A DNA stretch of 64,000 nt, taken from positions 248,001-312,000 of the forward strand of contig JAXMFT010000002.1 of assembly GCA_046347635.1 (NCBI GenBank), in the 5' to 3' direction. Shown here piece by piece: positions 43,705 through 51,867 of the stretch. How positions within the stretch are numbered: position 1 is the stretch's first letter; each line of letters opens with the position of its first letter. The notes under the pieces are model-generated. The model was given only the letters and a program-made list of their open reading frames with translations. It did not search any database and was not told where the DNA came from. Position numbers and translations under genes: made by a program. Source of the stretch: JAGVSZ01 sp019137045 (GTDB lineage Bacteria; Pseudomonadota; Gammaproteobacteria; Burkholderiales; SG8-39).

Positions 43705-44642
43705 TCGGTCGCGCCCTCGCCTTCGTCGGGCGGCACGGCGCGCTCTTCCTCGCCGGCGGCGTGCTGCTCGGCCTCGCGGCGCCGCCGCTCGCCGCCGCCG
43801 CGCGCCCGCTGCTCGCGCCCGCCCTGCTGGTGCCGCTCACGATCGCGCTCCTGCGGCTCGACTGGCGCGCGCTCGGGGACTACGCGCGCCGCCCGGTGCT
43901 GATCGGCGTGACCGCGGCGTGGCTGCTCGGCGCGAGCCCGCTGCTCGTGTGGCTCGCGCTGCGCGGCGTCGCGCTCCCGAGCGCCCTGGAGCACGCGCTC
44001 GTCCTGATGGCCGCCTCCTCGCCGGTGACGATGTGCGCGACGGTGAGCCTGCTGGTCGGGCTCGACGCGGCGCTCGCGGTGGTGGTGATCGTCGTGACCA
44101 CCGCGCTCGTCCCGCTCACGCTGCCCCTGGTCGCGCTGCCGCTGCTCGGGCTCGCGCTCGCGATCGACCTGCCGACCTTCATGTTCCGGCTCGCGTGGAT
44201 GGTGGGCGCGGCGTTCGCGGCGGCGCTCGTCGTGCGGCGGCTCGCCGGCCCCGCGCGGCTCGCGCGCGGCGCGCGCGCCCTCGACGCGGTCGCGGTGCTC
44301 AGCCTGGTCGTGTTCGCGGTGGCGATCATGGACGGGGTCACCGCGGCGCTGCTCGAGCGGCCGGGCTACGTGCTCGGCACGCTCGCGGCGGCGTTCGTCG
44401 CGAACCTCGCGCTGCAGGCGCTCGGCACCGCCGCGTTCCTCGGGCTCGGCCTGCGGCGGGCGCTGACCGTCGGCCTCATGACCGGCAACTGCAACATGGG
44501 CATCGTGCTGATCGCGCTCGCGTACGAGGCGCCGTTCGACACGGTGATGTTCTTCGCGCTGGGACAGATCCCGATGTACATGCTGCCGGCGCTGCTGATG
44601 CCGCTCTACCGGCGCGTGGCCCGGCTGCACCCTGCGGCCTGA
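43701..44642 (+). CDS. BASS-like (bile acid:sodium symporter superfamily) permease
   Basis: A 313-residue membrane protein with about nine to ten hydrophobic helices, from the GTG at 43701 overlapping the esterase stop. Features include ASSPVTMCATVSLLVGL in the middle and the TGNCNMGIVLIAL segment near residues 265-277, which resembles the crossover region of BASS transporters. Substrate unknown; the operon suggests movement of an organic acid released by the esterase. Confidence 0.72.
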   Translation: MIGRALAFVGRHGALFLAGGVLLGLAAPPLAAAARPLLAPALLVPLTIALLRLDWRALGDYARRPVLIGVTAAWLLGASPLLVWLALRGVALPSALEHALVLMAASSPVTMCATVSLLVGLDAALAVVVIVVTTALVPLTLPLVALPLLGLALAIDLPTFMFRLAWMVGAAFAAALVVRRLAGPARLARGARALDAVAVLSLVVFAVAIMDGVTAALLERPGYVLGTLAAAFVANLALQALGTAAFLGLGLRRALTVGLMTGNCNMGIVLIALAYEAPFDTVMFFALGQIPMYMLPALLMPLYRRVARLHPAA

Positions 44643-44689
44643 CCGGCGCCCTGGGCCTGCTCGCCCCGAAGCTCGCGCGATTCGCGCGC

Positions 44690-45121
44690 TCAGCGCAGCA
44701 CCGGTCCCCACACCACGGCCGGCTCCGGGTTCGGCGCGGGCGCGGCCGGTGGCCGGGGGCGGACGACCGCGTCGGCCGCCTCGGCGCGCGCGCGGTCGAG
44801 ATCGACCGCGTTCTGCTGCTCGAAGCGCAGGAGCTCCGCGCCGCGCTGCCCCGGCGCCGGCGCGAGCGGCTGCGCCTGCTGCACCTGCTGCCGGTAGAAC
44901 GCGTCCGACTGCTGCAGGCGCTGGTCGCGCAGCGTCGACTCGAGCTCGAGCCGCCGCTCGGGCGCGAGCGCCCCGGCCCGGAACGACTGGACCGACTGCT
45001 GCAGCTGCAGCGCGAACGCGTCGGACTGCTGCTGGCGCAGGAGCTGCGCCTGCGTGGCCGGGTCGGTCGCGAGCGCGGCGGGCGACGCGGCGGCGAGCAG
45101 AACTAGGAAGATCGCGCGCAT
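44690..45121 (-). CDS. Secreted Gln-rich hypothetical protein
   Basis: A 143-residue protein: signal peptide of about 19 residues (cleavage near ALA-TD), then a helical Gln/Arg-rich region with two similar QLLRQQQSDAF / QRLQQSDAFYRQQ segments, and a Pro-rich tail ending VVWGPVLR. I do not recognise a family; the coiled-coil-like middle suggests a periplasmic scaffold or surface protein. The start is the ATG at 45121, divergent from the isomerase gene. Confidence 0.65.
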   Translation of the reverse strand: MRAIFLVLLAAASPAALATDPATQAQLLRQQQSDAFALQLQQSVQSFRAGALAPERRLELESTLRDQRLQQSDAFYRQQVQQAQPLAPAPGQRGAELLRFEQQNAVDLDRARAEAADAVVRPRPPAAPAPNPEPAVVWGPVLR

Positions 45122-45178
45122 GCCGCTATCATCCGCCTCCGCACGCGCGCGCGCAATGCGCGCGGCAGGAGAGGGACC

Positions 45179-45781
45179 GTGGGCCACACCGTCGACTACT
45201 ACTTCACCATCGGCTCGCCGTGGAGCTACCTCGGCCACGCGCGCTTCGCGGCGCTGGTCGAAAAGCACGGGGCGCGGGTGAACGTCAAGCCCGTGGACTA
45301 CGGGAAGATCTTCCCGGTCTCGGGCGGGTTGCCGCTGAAGCAGCGCGCGCCGCAGCGGCAGGCCTACCGCCTGGTCGAGCTCGCGCGCTGGCGCGACTTC
45401 CTCGGGGTGCCGCTCGTCGTCGAGCCGAAGCATTTTCCCTTCCGGCCCGACGCGGCCGTCCGCGCGGTGATCGCGGCCGACGTCGTGCACGGATCCGCGG
45501 TCGCGCTGAGCCTCGCCTACGCCCTGATGCGGGGCTGCTGGGCGCAGGACCGCGACCTCGGCGACGGCGCGACGGTGCGCGCGATCTGCGCGGAGCAGGG
45601 CGTCGACCCCGCGGCGCTCGACGAGGTGGCGGTCGCGGCCGACGCGCAGGCGAAGCACGAGCGCTACACCGAGGAGGCGATCGCGCGCGGCGTGTTCGGC
45701 GCGCCGAGCTACGTCGTCGGCGACGAGATCTTCTGGGGCCAGGACCGGCTCGACTTTCTCGACCGCAGGCTCGCGCGATGA
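45179..45781 (+). CDS. 2-hydroxychromene-2-carboxylate isomerase family protein
   Basis: A 200-residue DsbA-like/kappa-class GST-fold enzyme of the HCCA isomerase family. The N-terminal FTIGSPWSYLGHAR carries the catalytic Ser, and GVFGAPSYVVGDEIFWGQDRLDFL is the conserved C-terminal part. The founding member isomerises HCCA in naphthalene breakdown using glutathione. The start is the GTG at 45179. It is first of a three-gene unit with the lipoprotein and SpeE-like genes. Confidence 0.88.
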   Translation: MGHTVDYYFTIGSPWSYLGHARFAALVEKHGARVNVKPVDYGKIFPVSGGLPLKQRAPQRQAYRLVELARWRDFLGVPLVVEPKHFPFRPDAAVRAVIAADVVHGSAVALSLAYALMRGCWAQDRDLGDGATVRAICAEQGVDPAALDEVAVAADAQAKHERYTEEAIARGVFGAPSYVVGDEIFWGQDRLDFLDRRLAR

Positions 45782-46113
45782 GCCGCCGCTCCGCCGTCCT
45801 CGCGCTCGCCGCGCTCGCCGTCCTCTCCGGCTGCTACTACCGGGAAGTCGAGCAGGCGCTCAACGTGCAGATGCCCTGGGGCGAACGCGTCGTGGTGGCC
45901 TGCGCGGGCGGAAAGTCGATGGCGATCGACTTCGTCCCCGCGCCGCGCGCCGCGCGCGTGACCTTCGACGCGACCACCGTGACGCTCGCGCAGGTGGACG
46001 CCGCGAGCGACGCGAAGTTCACCGACGGCCGCTACACGCTGTACGTCAACGCGCAGCGCGCCGCGCTCGAGGAGACGGGCGTCGTCCTGCGCGGCCCGTG
46101 CGCGCCGCGCTGA
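45778..46113 (+). CDS. Lipoprotein with MliC-like (lysozyme inhibitor) domain
   Basis: A 111-residue lipoprotein: lipobox LSGC near residue 19, then a small beta-rich domain with two further cysteines (VVVACAGG and the C-terminal RGPC). The layout C...VTFDATTVTLAQ...FTDGRYTLYV...C resembles MliC, the membrane-bound inhibitor of c-type lysozyme. The match is by pattern only and the usual SGARY is altered to SDAKF. The ATG overlaps the isomerase stop by 4 nt. Confidence 0.6.
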   Translation: MSRRSAVLALAALAVLSGCYYREVEQALNVQMPWGERVVVACAGGKSMAIDFVPAPRAARVTFDATTVTLAQVDAASDAKFTDGRYTLYVNAQRAALEETGVVLRGPCAPR

Positions 46114-46128
46114 GGGCCTGCCGCGAAG

Positions 46129-46923
46129 GTGGCCCTGAAGCGCCTGTTCGGCCGCCCGCGCGGCTCGGTCGAGGTGAGCGAGGCGCGCGGGGTGCGCACC
46201 CTGCACCTCGGCGGCGACGCGATCCAGAGCGCCATCCGCCTGTCCCGCCCCGGCGAGCTCGAGCTCGCGTACACGCGCGCGATGATGGCGTTCCTCCTCT
46301 TCGCGCCGGCGCCGCGCGCGATCCTGATGGTGGGCCTCGGCGGCGGGTCGATCGCGCGCTTCGTGCACGAGCGCCTGCCGCAGGCGCGCATGACGGTGGT
46401 CGAGCTGAGCGCGCAGGTGGTCGCCGCCGCGCGCACGTTCTTCGGCCTGCCGGCGGACGACGCACGCCTCTCGGTCGTCGTCGGCGACGGGGCGCGGCAC
46501 GTGCCCGCGGTGCGCGCGGGCGCCGACGTGCTGCTGCTCGACGCCTTCGAGGACGGGCGCTCCGTCCGGGCGCTCGCCACGCAGGGCTTCTACGACGCCT
46601 GCCGCGCGGCGCTCGCGCCGGGCGGCGTGCTGGTCGCGAACTTCATCGCCGACGAGCCGCGGCTCGGCACCTACCTCGCGCGCCTCGAGCGCGCCTTCGG
46701 GGGACGCGTGCTGTGCCTGCCCTCGGAGGATCGCGTGAACCTGATCGTGCTCGCGTTCGAGCGGTCCGGCGCGCGGATCGCGATCGAGCCGCTGCGCCGC
46801 GCCGCGCGCACGCTGGCCGGACGGTTCGGGCTGCCGTTCGAGCGTTTCGTCCGCGACCTCGTGGCGCACAATCCGGCGACCGCCGCGTACCTGCGTTTCA
46901 AGCGCGATACGGCCGGCGCTTAG
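46129..46923 (+). CDS. Spermidine-synthase-like (SpeE fold) protein
   Basis: A 264-residue class I methyltransferase-fold protein of the spermidine synthase type: the glycine-rich loop VGLGGGSIARFV (about 65-76), acidic VVELSAQVV, and LLLDAFEDGR. The GTG start at 46129 gives MALKRLFGRP. The second half of the SpeE active site differs from true spermidine synthases, so another aminopropyl- or methyltransferase role is possible. It is unrelated in length to the membrane-fused homologue at 16804-18828. Confidence 0.78.
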   Translation: MALKRLFGRPRGSVEVSEARGVRTLHLGGDAIQSAIRLSRPGELELAYTRAMMAFLLFAPAPRAILMVGLGGGSIARFVHERLPQARMTVVELSAQVVAAARTFFGLPADDARLSVVVGDGARHVPAVRAGADVLLLDAFEDGRSVRALATQGFYDACRAALAPGGVLVANFIADEPRLGTYLARLERAFGGRVLCLPSEDRVNLIVLAFERSGARIAIEPLRRAARTLAGRFGLPFERFVRDLVAHNPATAAYLRFKRDTAGA

Positions 46924-46947
46924 GCGCGGCCCGGGCCGTGTCAGGCG

Positions 46948-47017
46948 CCCGCCGTGTAACAGTTTTTGACAATTCAATCCGCCCTCCGATCATGCTCCCA
47001 GCATGACCCGCCGTGTA
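46948..47017. repeat. 11-bp direct repeat flanking the aldolase promoter
   Basis: CCCGCCGTGTA occurs at 46948-46958 and again at 47007-47017, 59 bp apart, bracketing the -35/-10 and the palindrome. It could be a pair of regulator half-sites. Confidence 0.5.
46966..47006 (+). promoter_or_regulatory. Promoter with overlapping palindromic operator upstream of the class II aldolase
   Basis: A perfect -35 TTGACA (46966-46971) in a rare AT-rich patch, 16-nt spacer, then a -10-like GATCAT (46988-46993). A perfect 7-bp inverted repeat TCATGCT-CCC-AGCATGA (46990-47006) overlaps and follows the -10, where a repressor would block polymerase. The start codon is at 47103. Confidence 0.55.
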
Positions 47018-47102
47018 GAGTCCGCGCTGGCCTCGACGCCGCGGCGGGCGCGGGGCCGCGAGGCGCGGCACGCGTCCGTCAAACAAGAGGGGGAGCTGGG
47101 GA

Positions 47103-47843
47103 ATGGCCGGGCACGACGCATTGACGCAGGCTCGGATCGACCTCACCGCGGCGTTGCGTGCTGCGTGCCGCCTCGGCCTCTCCGAGGGCGTCTGCAACCA
47201 CTTCAGCGTCGCCGCGCCGGGCCTCGAGGACCGTTTCCTGCTCAATCCGCAGGGCTTGCACTGGTCGGAGCTCACCCCGGCCGACATCGTCATGGTGGAC
47301 GTCCGGGGAAACCGCATCGAGGGCCGCCACCCGGTCGAGCCGACCGCCTTTTTCATCCACGCCCGCCTGCACAAGTCGCGGCGCCGGCCGCAGGTGGTGC
47401 TGCACACGCACATGCCGTTCGCGACCGCGCTGACCGTCCTCGAAGGCGGCCGGCTGGAGCCCGCGAGCCAGAACGCGCTGCGCTTCTACGGCCGGATCGG
47501 CTACGACGAGGCGTACAACGGCCTCGCGCTCGACGACGCGGAGGGCGAGCGGATCGCCGCGCGCCTGAACGGCGGCGACGTGCTCTTCCTCGCCAACCAC
47601 GGGGTGATCGTCTGCGGCGAGACGATCGGGTGGGCGTTCGACGATCTCTACTACCTCGAGCGCGCGTGCATGGTGCAGGTGCTCGCCCAGGGCACCGGCA
47701 AGGCGCTCAAGCGCCTGCCGCACGCGGTCGCCTCGGCGACCGCGAAGCAGCACGCCGCCGAGCGCCAGCAGTCGGATCTCTTCTTCGCCGCGATGAAGCG
47801 CATCCTGGACCGCGACGAGGCGGGCTGGAGCGCGCTCGGCTAG
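47103..47843 (+). CDS. Class II aldolase/adducin-family protein
   Basis: A 246-residue zinc-dependent aldolase-fold protein (L-fuculose-phosphate aldolase/RhaD/AraD superfamily). The conserved GVCNHFSV near residue 29, metal-binding HTHMPFATAL (about 99-108; the two His) and the later LANHGVIVCGET (His near 176) are visible. A long Arg/Lys/Gln C-terminal helix follows. Substrate unknown. It has its own regulated-looking promoter and converges on the gluconokinase gene with a 4-nt overlap. Confidence 0.88.
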   Translation: MAGHDALTQARIDLTAALRAACRLGLSEGVCNHFSVAAPGLEDRFLLNPQGLHWSELTPADIVMVDVRGNRIEGRHPVEPTAFFIHARLHKSRRRPQVVLHTHMPFATALTVLEGGRLEPASQNALRFYGRIGYDEAYNGLALDDAEGERIAARLNGGDVLFLANHGVIVCGETIGWAFDDLYYLERACMVQVLAQGTGKALKRLPHAVASATAKQHAAERQQSDLFFAAMKRILDRDEAGWSALG

Positions 47844-48328
47844 CGGCGCCCGAGCGCGCGCACGATCGCCGCGACGAGCGCGGCGGGCGCGCCGTCGACG
47901 TCGACGACGATCGCCTCCGCCGGCGTCTCCAGCGCGGCGAACTGCGAGTCGAGGAGCGCCGGGTTCATGTAGTGCCCCCGCCGCGCGGCGAGGCGCGCGC
48001 GAATCAACTCGCGCGACCCGCGCAGGAACACCACCCGCGCCTCCGGCAGGCCGGCGAGCAGCGTGCTCCGGTAGGCCGCCTTCAGCGCCGAGCAGGCGAG
48101 CACGACGCTGCCGCCTTCCGCGGCGCGCCGCCGCAGCAGCGCGTTCAGGCGTTCGAGCCACGGCTGCCGGTCGCCATCGGTGAGCGGCGTGCCGGCGCGC
48201 ATCTTCGCGACGTTCTCCGGCGGGTGGTAGTCGTCGGCGTCGAGGAACGCGGCGCCGAGCGCCGCGGCGAGCCGCTCGCCGACGGTGGTCTTGCCGGCGC
48301 CGGTGACGCCCATCACCACGACGATCAT
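47840..48328 (-). CDS. gntK: Gluconokinase
   Basis: A 162-residue P-loop kinase that phosphorylates gluconate to 6-phosphogluconate. Walker A is GVTGAGKTT (residues 7-15). The gluconokinase signature DADDYHPPENVAKMRAG (about 31-47) is followed by LTDGDRQPWL and CSALKAAYR. Normal length. The start is the ATG at 48328; its 3' end overlaps the aldolase gene convergently. It points to a sugar-acid catabolic setting for the aldolase, although the two are on opposite strands. Confidence 0.92.
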   Translation of the reverse strand: MIVVVMGVTGAGKTTVGERLAAALGAAFLDADDYHPPENVAKMRAGTPLTDGDRQPWLERLNALLRRRAAEGGSVVLACSALKAAYRSTLLAGLPEARVVFLRGSRELIRARLAARRGHYMNPALLDSQFAALETPAEAIVVDVDGAPAALVAAIVRALGRR

Positions 48329-48379
48329 GATCGCCGCACTCTACCAGTGCGCGCGGTCTGCCCTTAACATTGCGCCCCG

Positions 48380-48793
48380 ATGCACCGGTTCGCGCTCGCC
48401 ATCGCCCTCGCCGCCGCCGCGGGGCTCGCGCACGGCCAGGCGAAGTCGTTCGCGTACGAGGCCGAGCTCGCCCAGCCCGCGCCCCGCGCCAGCGCGAACG
48501 CCGGCGGCGTGCAGTGGTCCTGCGCCGGGACGCGCTGCAGCGCCAGCGGGCGCGGCGGGAACGTCAGCGTGAAGGGCTGCGCCGAGCTCGCGCGCGCGGT
48601 CGGGCCGGTGGTGGCCTATCGCAGCGAGATCAAGTCGCTCGCCGGCGCGAGTCTGCGCGAGTGCAACCGCCGCGCGCTCGGTGGCGGGGCGGCGTCGGTG
48701 AAGGCACCCGCGCGACCGCAGCGGACCACGACGCCCGAGATCGCGTTCACCGGCGTCGCGCCGGCCGGCGACACTGCGGAGCGCCGGCCGTGA
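48380..48793 (+). CDS. Secreted CC_3452-like hypothetical protein
   Basis: A 137-residue exported protein: signal peptide of ~20 residues (GLAHGQA), then WSCAGTRCSASGRGG, a two-cysteine loop, and KGCAELARAVGPV with a third Cys. This is the layout of the small CC_3452-type periplasmic family of unknown function. The start codon is only 9 nt after a TAACAT -10-like element, so the transcript may be nearly leaderless. It overlaps the next gene by 4 nt. Confidence 0.65.
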   Translation: MHRFALAIALAAAAGLAHGQAKSFAYEAELAQPAPRASANAGGVQWSCAGTRCSASGRGGNVSVKGCAELARAVGPVVAYRSEIKSLAGASLRECNRRALGGGAASVKAPARPQRTTTPEIAFTGVAPAGDTAERRP

Positions 48794-49221
48794 TCCGTGC
48801 CGCCCTCGCGCTCGCGCTCGCCCTGCCCGCGGCGGCGCCGGCCCAGGATGCGCTCCTGGAGGTGCCGGTGCGGGTCGCGCGCGTGCCCGCGGCGGCGGCG
48901 GTGGGATCGGTGACCTGCGCGGTGTTCGCCGATCCGACCGGACCGGCGAGCAACGTCGGCTACCTCGGCAGCGGCGCGCGCTGGTTCGCGCTCGCCAACG
49001 GCGCGTTCGCGGGCCGCATCACCGTGCCGGTCAAGTTCGACGCCGGCCCCGGGCCGGCGCGCGCCTACCGCTGCGCGCTCTACTTCATCTTCAAGGAGGA
49101 GGGCCGGACGCTGACGCTCGCGGCCGGCCGGCTCGCCGACCGCGCGGCGGCGGAGCACCGCCCGGCGTTCGCGGCGGCGCCCGGCGCGCGGCTCGTCCAC
49201 GAGGTGACCGGGACGTTCTAG
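48790..49221 (+). CDS. Secreted hypothetical protein
   Basis: A 143-residue exported protein from the GTG at 48790 (GTGA overlap). The signal peptide ends near PAAAPAQD; the mature part is beta-rich with two Cys (SVTCAVF, YRCALYF) that may form a disulfide. I do not recognise a family. It is translationally coupled to the upstream secreted protein, so the two probably act together in the periplasm. Confidence 0.65.
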   Translation: MIRAALALALALPAAAPAQDALLEVPVRVARVPAAAAVGSVTCAVFADPTGPASNVGYLGSGARWFALANGAFAGRITVPVKFDAGPGPARAYRCALYFIFKEEGRTLTLAAGRLADRAAAEHRPAFAAAPGARLVHEVTGTF

Positions 49222-49277
49222 TCGCGCGCCGGCGCTATCCTTCGCACTCTCCCGGCAACTTGCCCGAGGTCGAACCC

Positions 49278-49742
49278 ATGGACTCGCACGCCCGCGTCGA
49301 CTACCCGCAGTTCAACGAGATCGCCCCGGGCGTCGGGGCCGCCCTGCGCGCGCTCGCCCAGGCGGTGGTCGATTCCGGCCTGGAAAAGACGCTCACCGAG
49401 CTGATCAAGGTGCGCGCCTCGCAGCTCAACGGCTGCGCGTTCTGCGTCCAGTACCACCTCAACGCCGCGCGCCGGCTCGGCGTCGACGCGCGCAAGCTCG
49501 ACCTGGCCGCGGTCTGGCGCGACGCCGGCGTGTTCGACGCGCGCGAGCGGGCGGCGCTCGCGTGGACCGAGACGCTGACCCGGCTCGACGGCGCGGACGG
49601 CGCGCCCGACGCCGACTACGAGCGGATGCGGGCGCACTTCTCGACCGCGGAGGCGGTCAACCTCACCGCCGCGATCGCCAACATCAACGCCTGGAACCGC
49701 ATCGCCGTCGGGCTGCGGTTCACGCCTCCGGCGCCGGCATGA
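49278..49742 (+). CDS. AhpD-like / carboxymuconolactone decarboxylase family protein
   Basis: A 154-residue all-helical CMD-family protein with the redox CxxC and proton-relay signature NGCAFCVQYHLNAARRLG (about 52-69), typical of AhpD-like alkylhydroperoxidases. It likely reduces peroxides with a thiol donor. It overlaps the ECF sigma gene by 4 nt and is probably co-transcribed with it. A TATCCT -10-like element lies at 49236-49241. The CMD-sigma pairing suggests control by oxidative or chemical stress. Confidence 0.87.
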   Translation: MDSHARVDYPQFNEIAPGVGAALRALAQAVVDSGLEKTLTELIKVRASQLNGCAFCVQYHLNAARRLGVDARKLDLAAVWRDAGVFDARERAALAWTETLTRLDGADGAPDADYERMRAHFSTAEAVNLTAAIANINAWNRIAVGLRFTPPAPA

Positions 49743-51007
49743 ACGCCCGCCCCGGCAGCCTGCCTCCGACCGCGGAGGCGGCCGCGCGCGCCGCGGCGGA
49801 GACGGTCTACCGCGCGGAGTCGCGGCGCGTGTTCGCCACGCTCGTGCGCCTGCTCGGCGACTTCGACCTCGCCGAGGAGGCGCTGCACGACGCGTTCCGG
49901 GCGGCGCTCGAGCAGTGGCCGCGCGACGGCGTGCCGGCGAACCCGCGCGCCTGGCTCGTCTCGGCCGGGCGCTTCAAGGCGATCGACGGCATCCGCCGGC
50001 GCGCGCGCTTCGACTCGCTCGAGGACCGCGCCGACGAGGTCGAAGCGATCGCCGGCGAGGACGGGCCGGAGCGCGAGACGATCGAGGACGACCGGCTGCG
50101 GCTCGTGTTCACCTGCTGTCACCCGGCCCTCGCGCCGGACGCGCAGGTGGCGCTCACGCTGCGCGAGATCTGCGGCCTGACGACCGAGGAGATCGCCGCG
50201 GCCTTCCTGACCGCCGCGCCCACGCTCGCCCAGCGCATCGTGCGCGCGAAGGCGAAGATCCGCGACGCCCGCATCCCCTACCAGGTGCCGGGGCCGGACG
50301 AGCTTCCGGCGCGGCTCGACAGCGTGCTGCGCGTGGTCTACCTGGTGTTCAACGAGGGCTACTCGGCCTCGTCCGGGGATTCGGTGACGCGCGTCGATCT
50401 CTCCGGCGAGGCGATCCGGCTGGGGCGGCTGCTCGTGGCGCTCCTGCCCGAGCCGGAGGCGCAGGGCCTGCTCGCGCTGATGCTGCTGCACGAGTCGCGC
50501 CGCGCCGCGCGGACCGCGCCCAACGGCGACCTGATCCTGCTCGACGAGCAGGATCGCGCGGCCTGGAACCGCGACCTGATCGCGGAGGGCACCGCGCTGG
50601 TCGAGCGCGCGCTCGCCTCGCGGCGCTGCGGCCCGTACGCGCTCCAGGCCGCGATCGCGGCGGTGCACGCCGCGGCGGCGCGCGCCGCCGACACCGACTG
50701 GGCCCAGATCGTGGCCCTCTACGACCTGCTGCTGCGGGCGGACCCGTCGCCGGTCGTGGCGCTCAACCGCGCGGTCGCGGTGGCGATGCGCGACGGTCCG
50801 GCGGCCGGGCTCGCGCTCGTGGACGCGATCCTCGGACGCGGCGACCTGGAGGACTACCGGCTCGCGCACGCGGCCCGGGCGGACCTGTGCCGCCGGCTCG
50901 GCCGGACGGCCGAGGCGCGCGCCGCCTATCAGCGCGCGCTCGCGCTCACCCGGCAGGCGCCCGAGCGGCGCTTTCTCGACCGTCGACTGCGCGAGCTGGG
51001 CGAATAG
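49739..51007 (+). CDS. ECF RNA polymerase sigma factor with large C-terminal extension (ECF42 type)
   Basis: A 422-residue sigma factor. Region 2 is at about residues 25-95 (LAEEALHDAFRAAL, PRAWLVSAGRFKAIDGIRR) and region 4 at about 130-185 (LTLREICGLTTEEIAAAFL). A C-terminal TPR-like extension (~195-420) includes VYLVFNEGYSAS and NRAVAVAMRDGP. That extension, the absence of an anti-sigma gene and the YCII/DGPF genes next to it define the ECF42 group. It is expected to recognise the two TGTCGA-N17-CGAC promoters downstream. Activation probably works through the C-terminal domain. Confidence 0.9.
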   Translation: MNARPGSLPPTAEAAARAAAETVYRAESRRVFATLVRLLGDFDLAEEALHDAFRAALEQWPRDGVPANPRAWLVSAGRFKAIDGIRRRARFDSLEDRADEVEAIAGEDGPERETIEDDRLRLVFTCCHPALAPDAQVALTLREICGLTTEEIAAAFLTAAPTLAQRIVRAKAKIRDARIPYQVPGPDELPARLDSVLRVVYLVFNEGYSASSGDSVTRVDLSGEAIRLGRLLVALLPEPEAQGLLALMLLHESRRAARTAPNGDLILLDEQDRAAWNRDLIAEGTALVERALASRRCGPYALQAAIAAVHAAAARAADTDWAQIVALYDLLLRADPSPVVALNRAVAVAMRDGPAAGLALVDAILGRGDLEDYRLAHAARADLCRRLGRTAEARAAYQRALALTRQAPERRFLDRRLRELGE

Positions 51008-51018
51008 CCCGGCCGGGC

Positions 51019-51045
51019 TGTCGATTTCCGTCCTCCCCGTTCGAC
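51019..51045 (+). promoter_or_regulatory. ECF42-type promoter 1
   Basis: TGTCGA (51019-51024), 17-nt spacer, CGAC (51042-51045). It is shared with promoter 2 at 54415, including the longer CGTTCGACCA around the -10. It lies 41 nt upstream of the first YCII gene and directly after the sigma gene. Confidence 0.65.
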
Positions 51046-51085
51046 CAGGGGTCGTTACCGTCTTGGGCGGCGCCCCGGGGGAACC

Positions 51086-51448
51086 GTGAGATACGTCTGC
51101 CTGGTCTACATGGAGCGGCAGGACCTGACCGCCGTGCCGGACACGGACTGCATGGCGTTCGGGGAGTCGCTGCGCGCGAGCGGGCACTACGTCGCGGCCG
51201 AGGCGCTGCAGCCGGCAGAGACCGCAACGGCGGTGCGGGTTCGCGCCGGCAAGGTGGCGGTCACTGACGGCCCGTTCGCCGAGACCAAGGAGCAGCTCGC
51301 GGGCTTCTACCTGATCGAGGCGAGCGACCTCGACGAGGCGCTCCGGGTGGCGGCGGAGATTCCGCCGGCGCGCGCCGGGACGATCGAGGTGCGGCCCGTC
51401 CGGCAGCTGTCCGCGCAGCAACCGGGCGCCCCCAGGGCGCCGCGCTGA
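51086..51448 (+). CDS. YCII-related (DGPF) protein 1
   Basis: A 120-residue small alpha/beta protein of the YCII family with the DGPF signature in VTDGPFAETKEQLAGFYLIEA (about 56-76). It starts at the GTG at 51086, which gives the usual RYVCLVYME opening. DGPF proteins are the standard targets of ECF42 sigma factors; their biochemical role is unresolved. First gene of the operon driven by promoter 1. Confidence 0.87.
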   Translation: MRYVCLVYMERQDLTAVPDTDCMAFGESLRASGHYVAAEALQPAETATAVRVRAGKVAVTDGPFAETKEQLAGFYLIEASDLDEALRVAAEIPPARAGTIEVRPVRQLSAQQPGAPRAPR

Positions 51449-51461
51449 ACCGGAGAACGCC

Positions 51462-51833
51462 ATGAGCGCCAACCCCGCACCGGGATTCAAACGACGCCCC
51501 GACTACCCGCTCGCCACCCGATCCGTCCGCGCGCGCGTGCAGGCCAGGTTCAACGGCGCGGTGATCGCCGACACCGCCGACGCGCTCGAGATGAAGGAAG
51601 GCGACTACCCGCCGGTGTACTACTTCCCGCGCCGGGACGTGGCGATGGATCGCCTCGTGCGTTCGGCGCACCGGACCCACTGTCCGTTCAAGGGCGACGC
51701 GTCGTACTACTCCCTGCGGGACGGGCCGGAGAACGCGGCCTGGTCGTACGAGGCGCCGTACGACGAGATGAGCGCGATCCGCGAGCGCCTCGCCTTCTAC
51801 TCAAACATAGTGGAAACGACCGTCCTCGCCTGA
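51462..51833 (+). CDS. DUF427-domain protein
   Basis: A 123-residue protein with the DUF427 core: VYYFPRRDV, then THCPFKGDASYYSL and AAWSYEAP. It is a small beta-rich protein of unknown function, seen in ECF42 and other redox-stress gene sets. It lies 13 nt after YCII 1 and has GGAGAACGCC upstream of its ATG. Confidence 0.87.
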   Translation: MSANPAPGFKRRPDYPLATRSVRARVQARFNGAVIADTADALEMKEGDYPPVYYFPRRDVAMDRLVRSAHRTHCPFKGDASYYSLRDGPENAAWSYEAPYDEMSAIRERLAFYSNIVETTVLA

Positions 51834-51867
51834 TCGTTTGCCGCATCGCCCAGGAGGAGCTGCCCGC

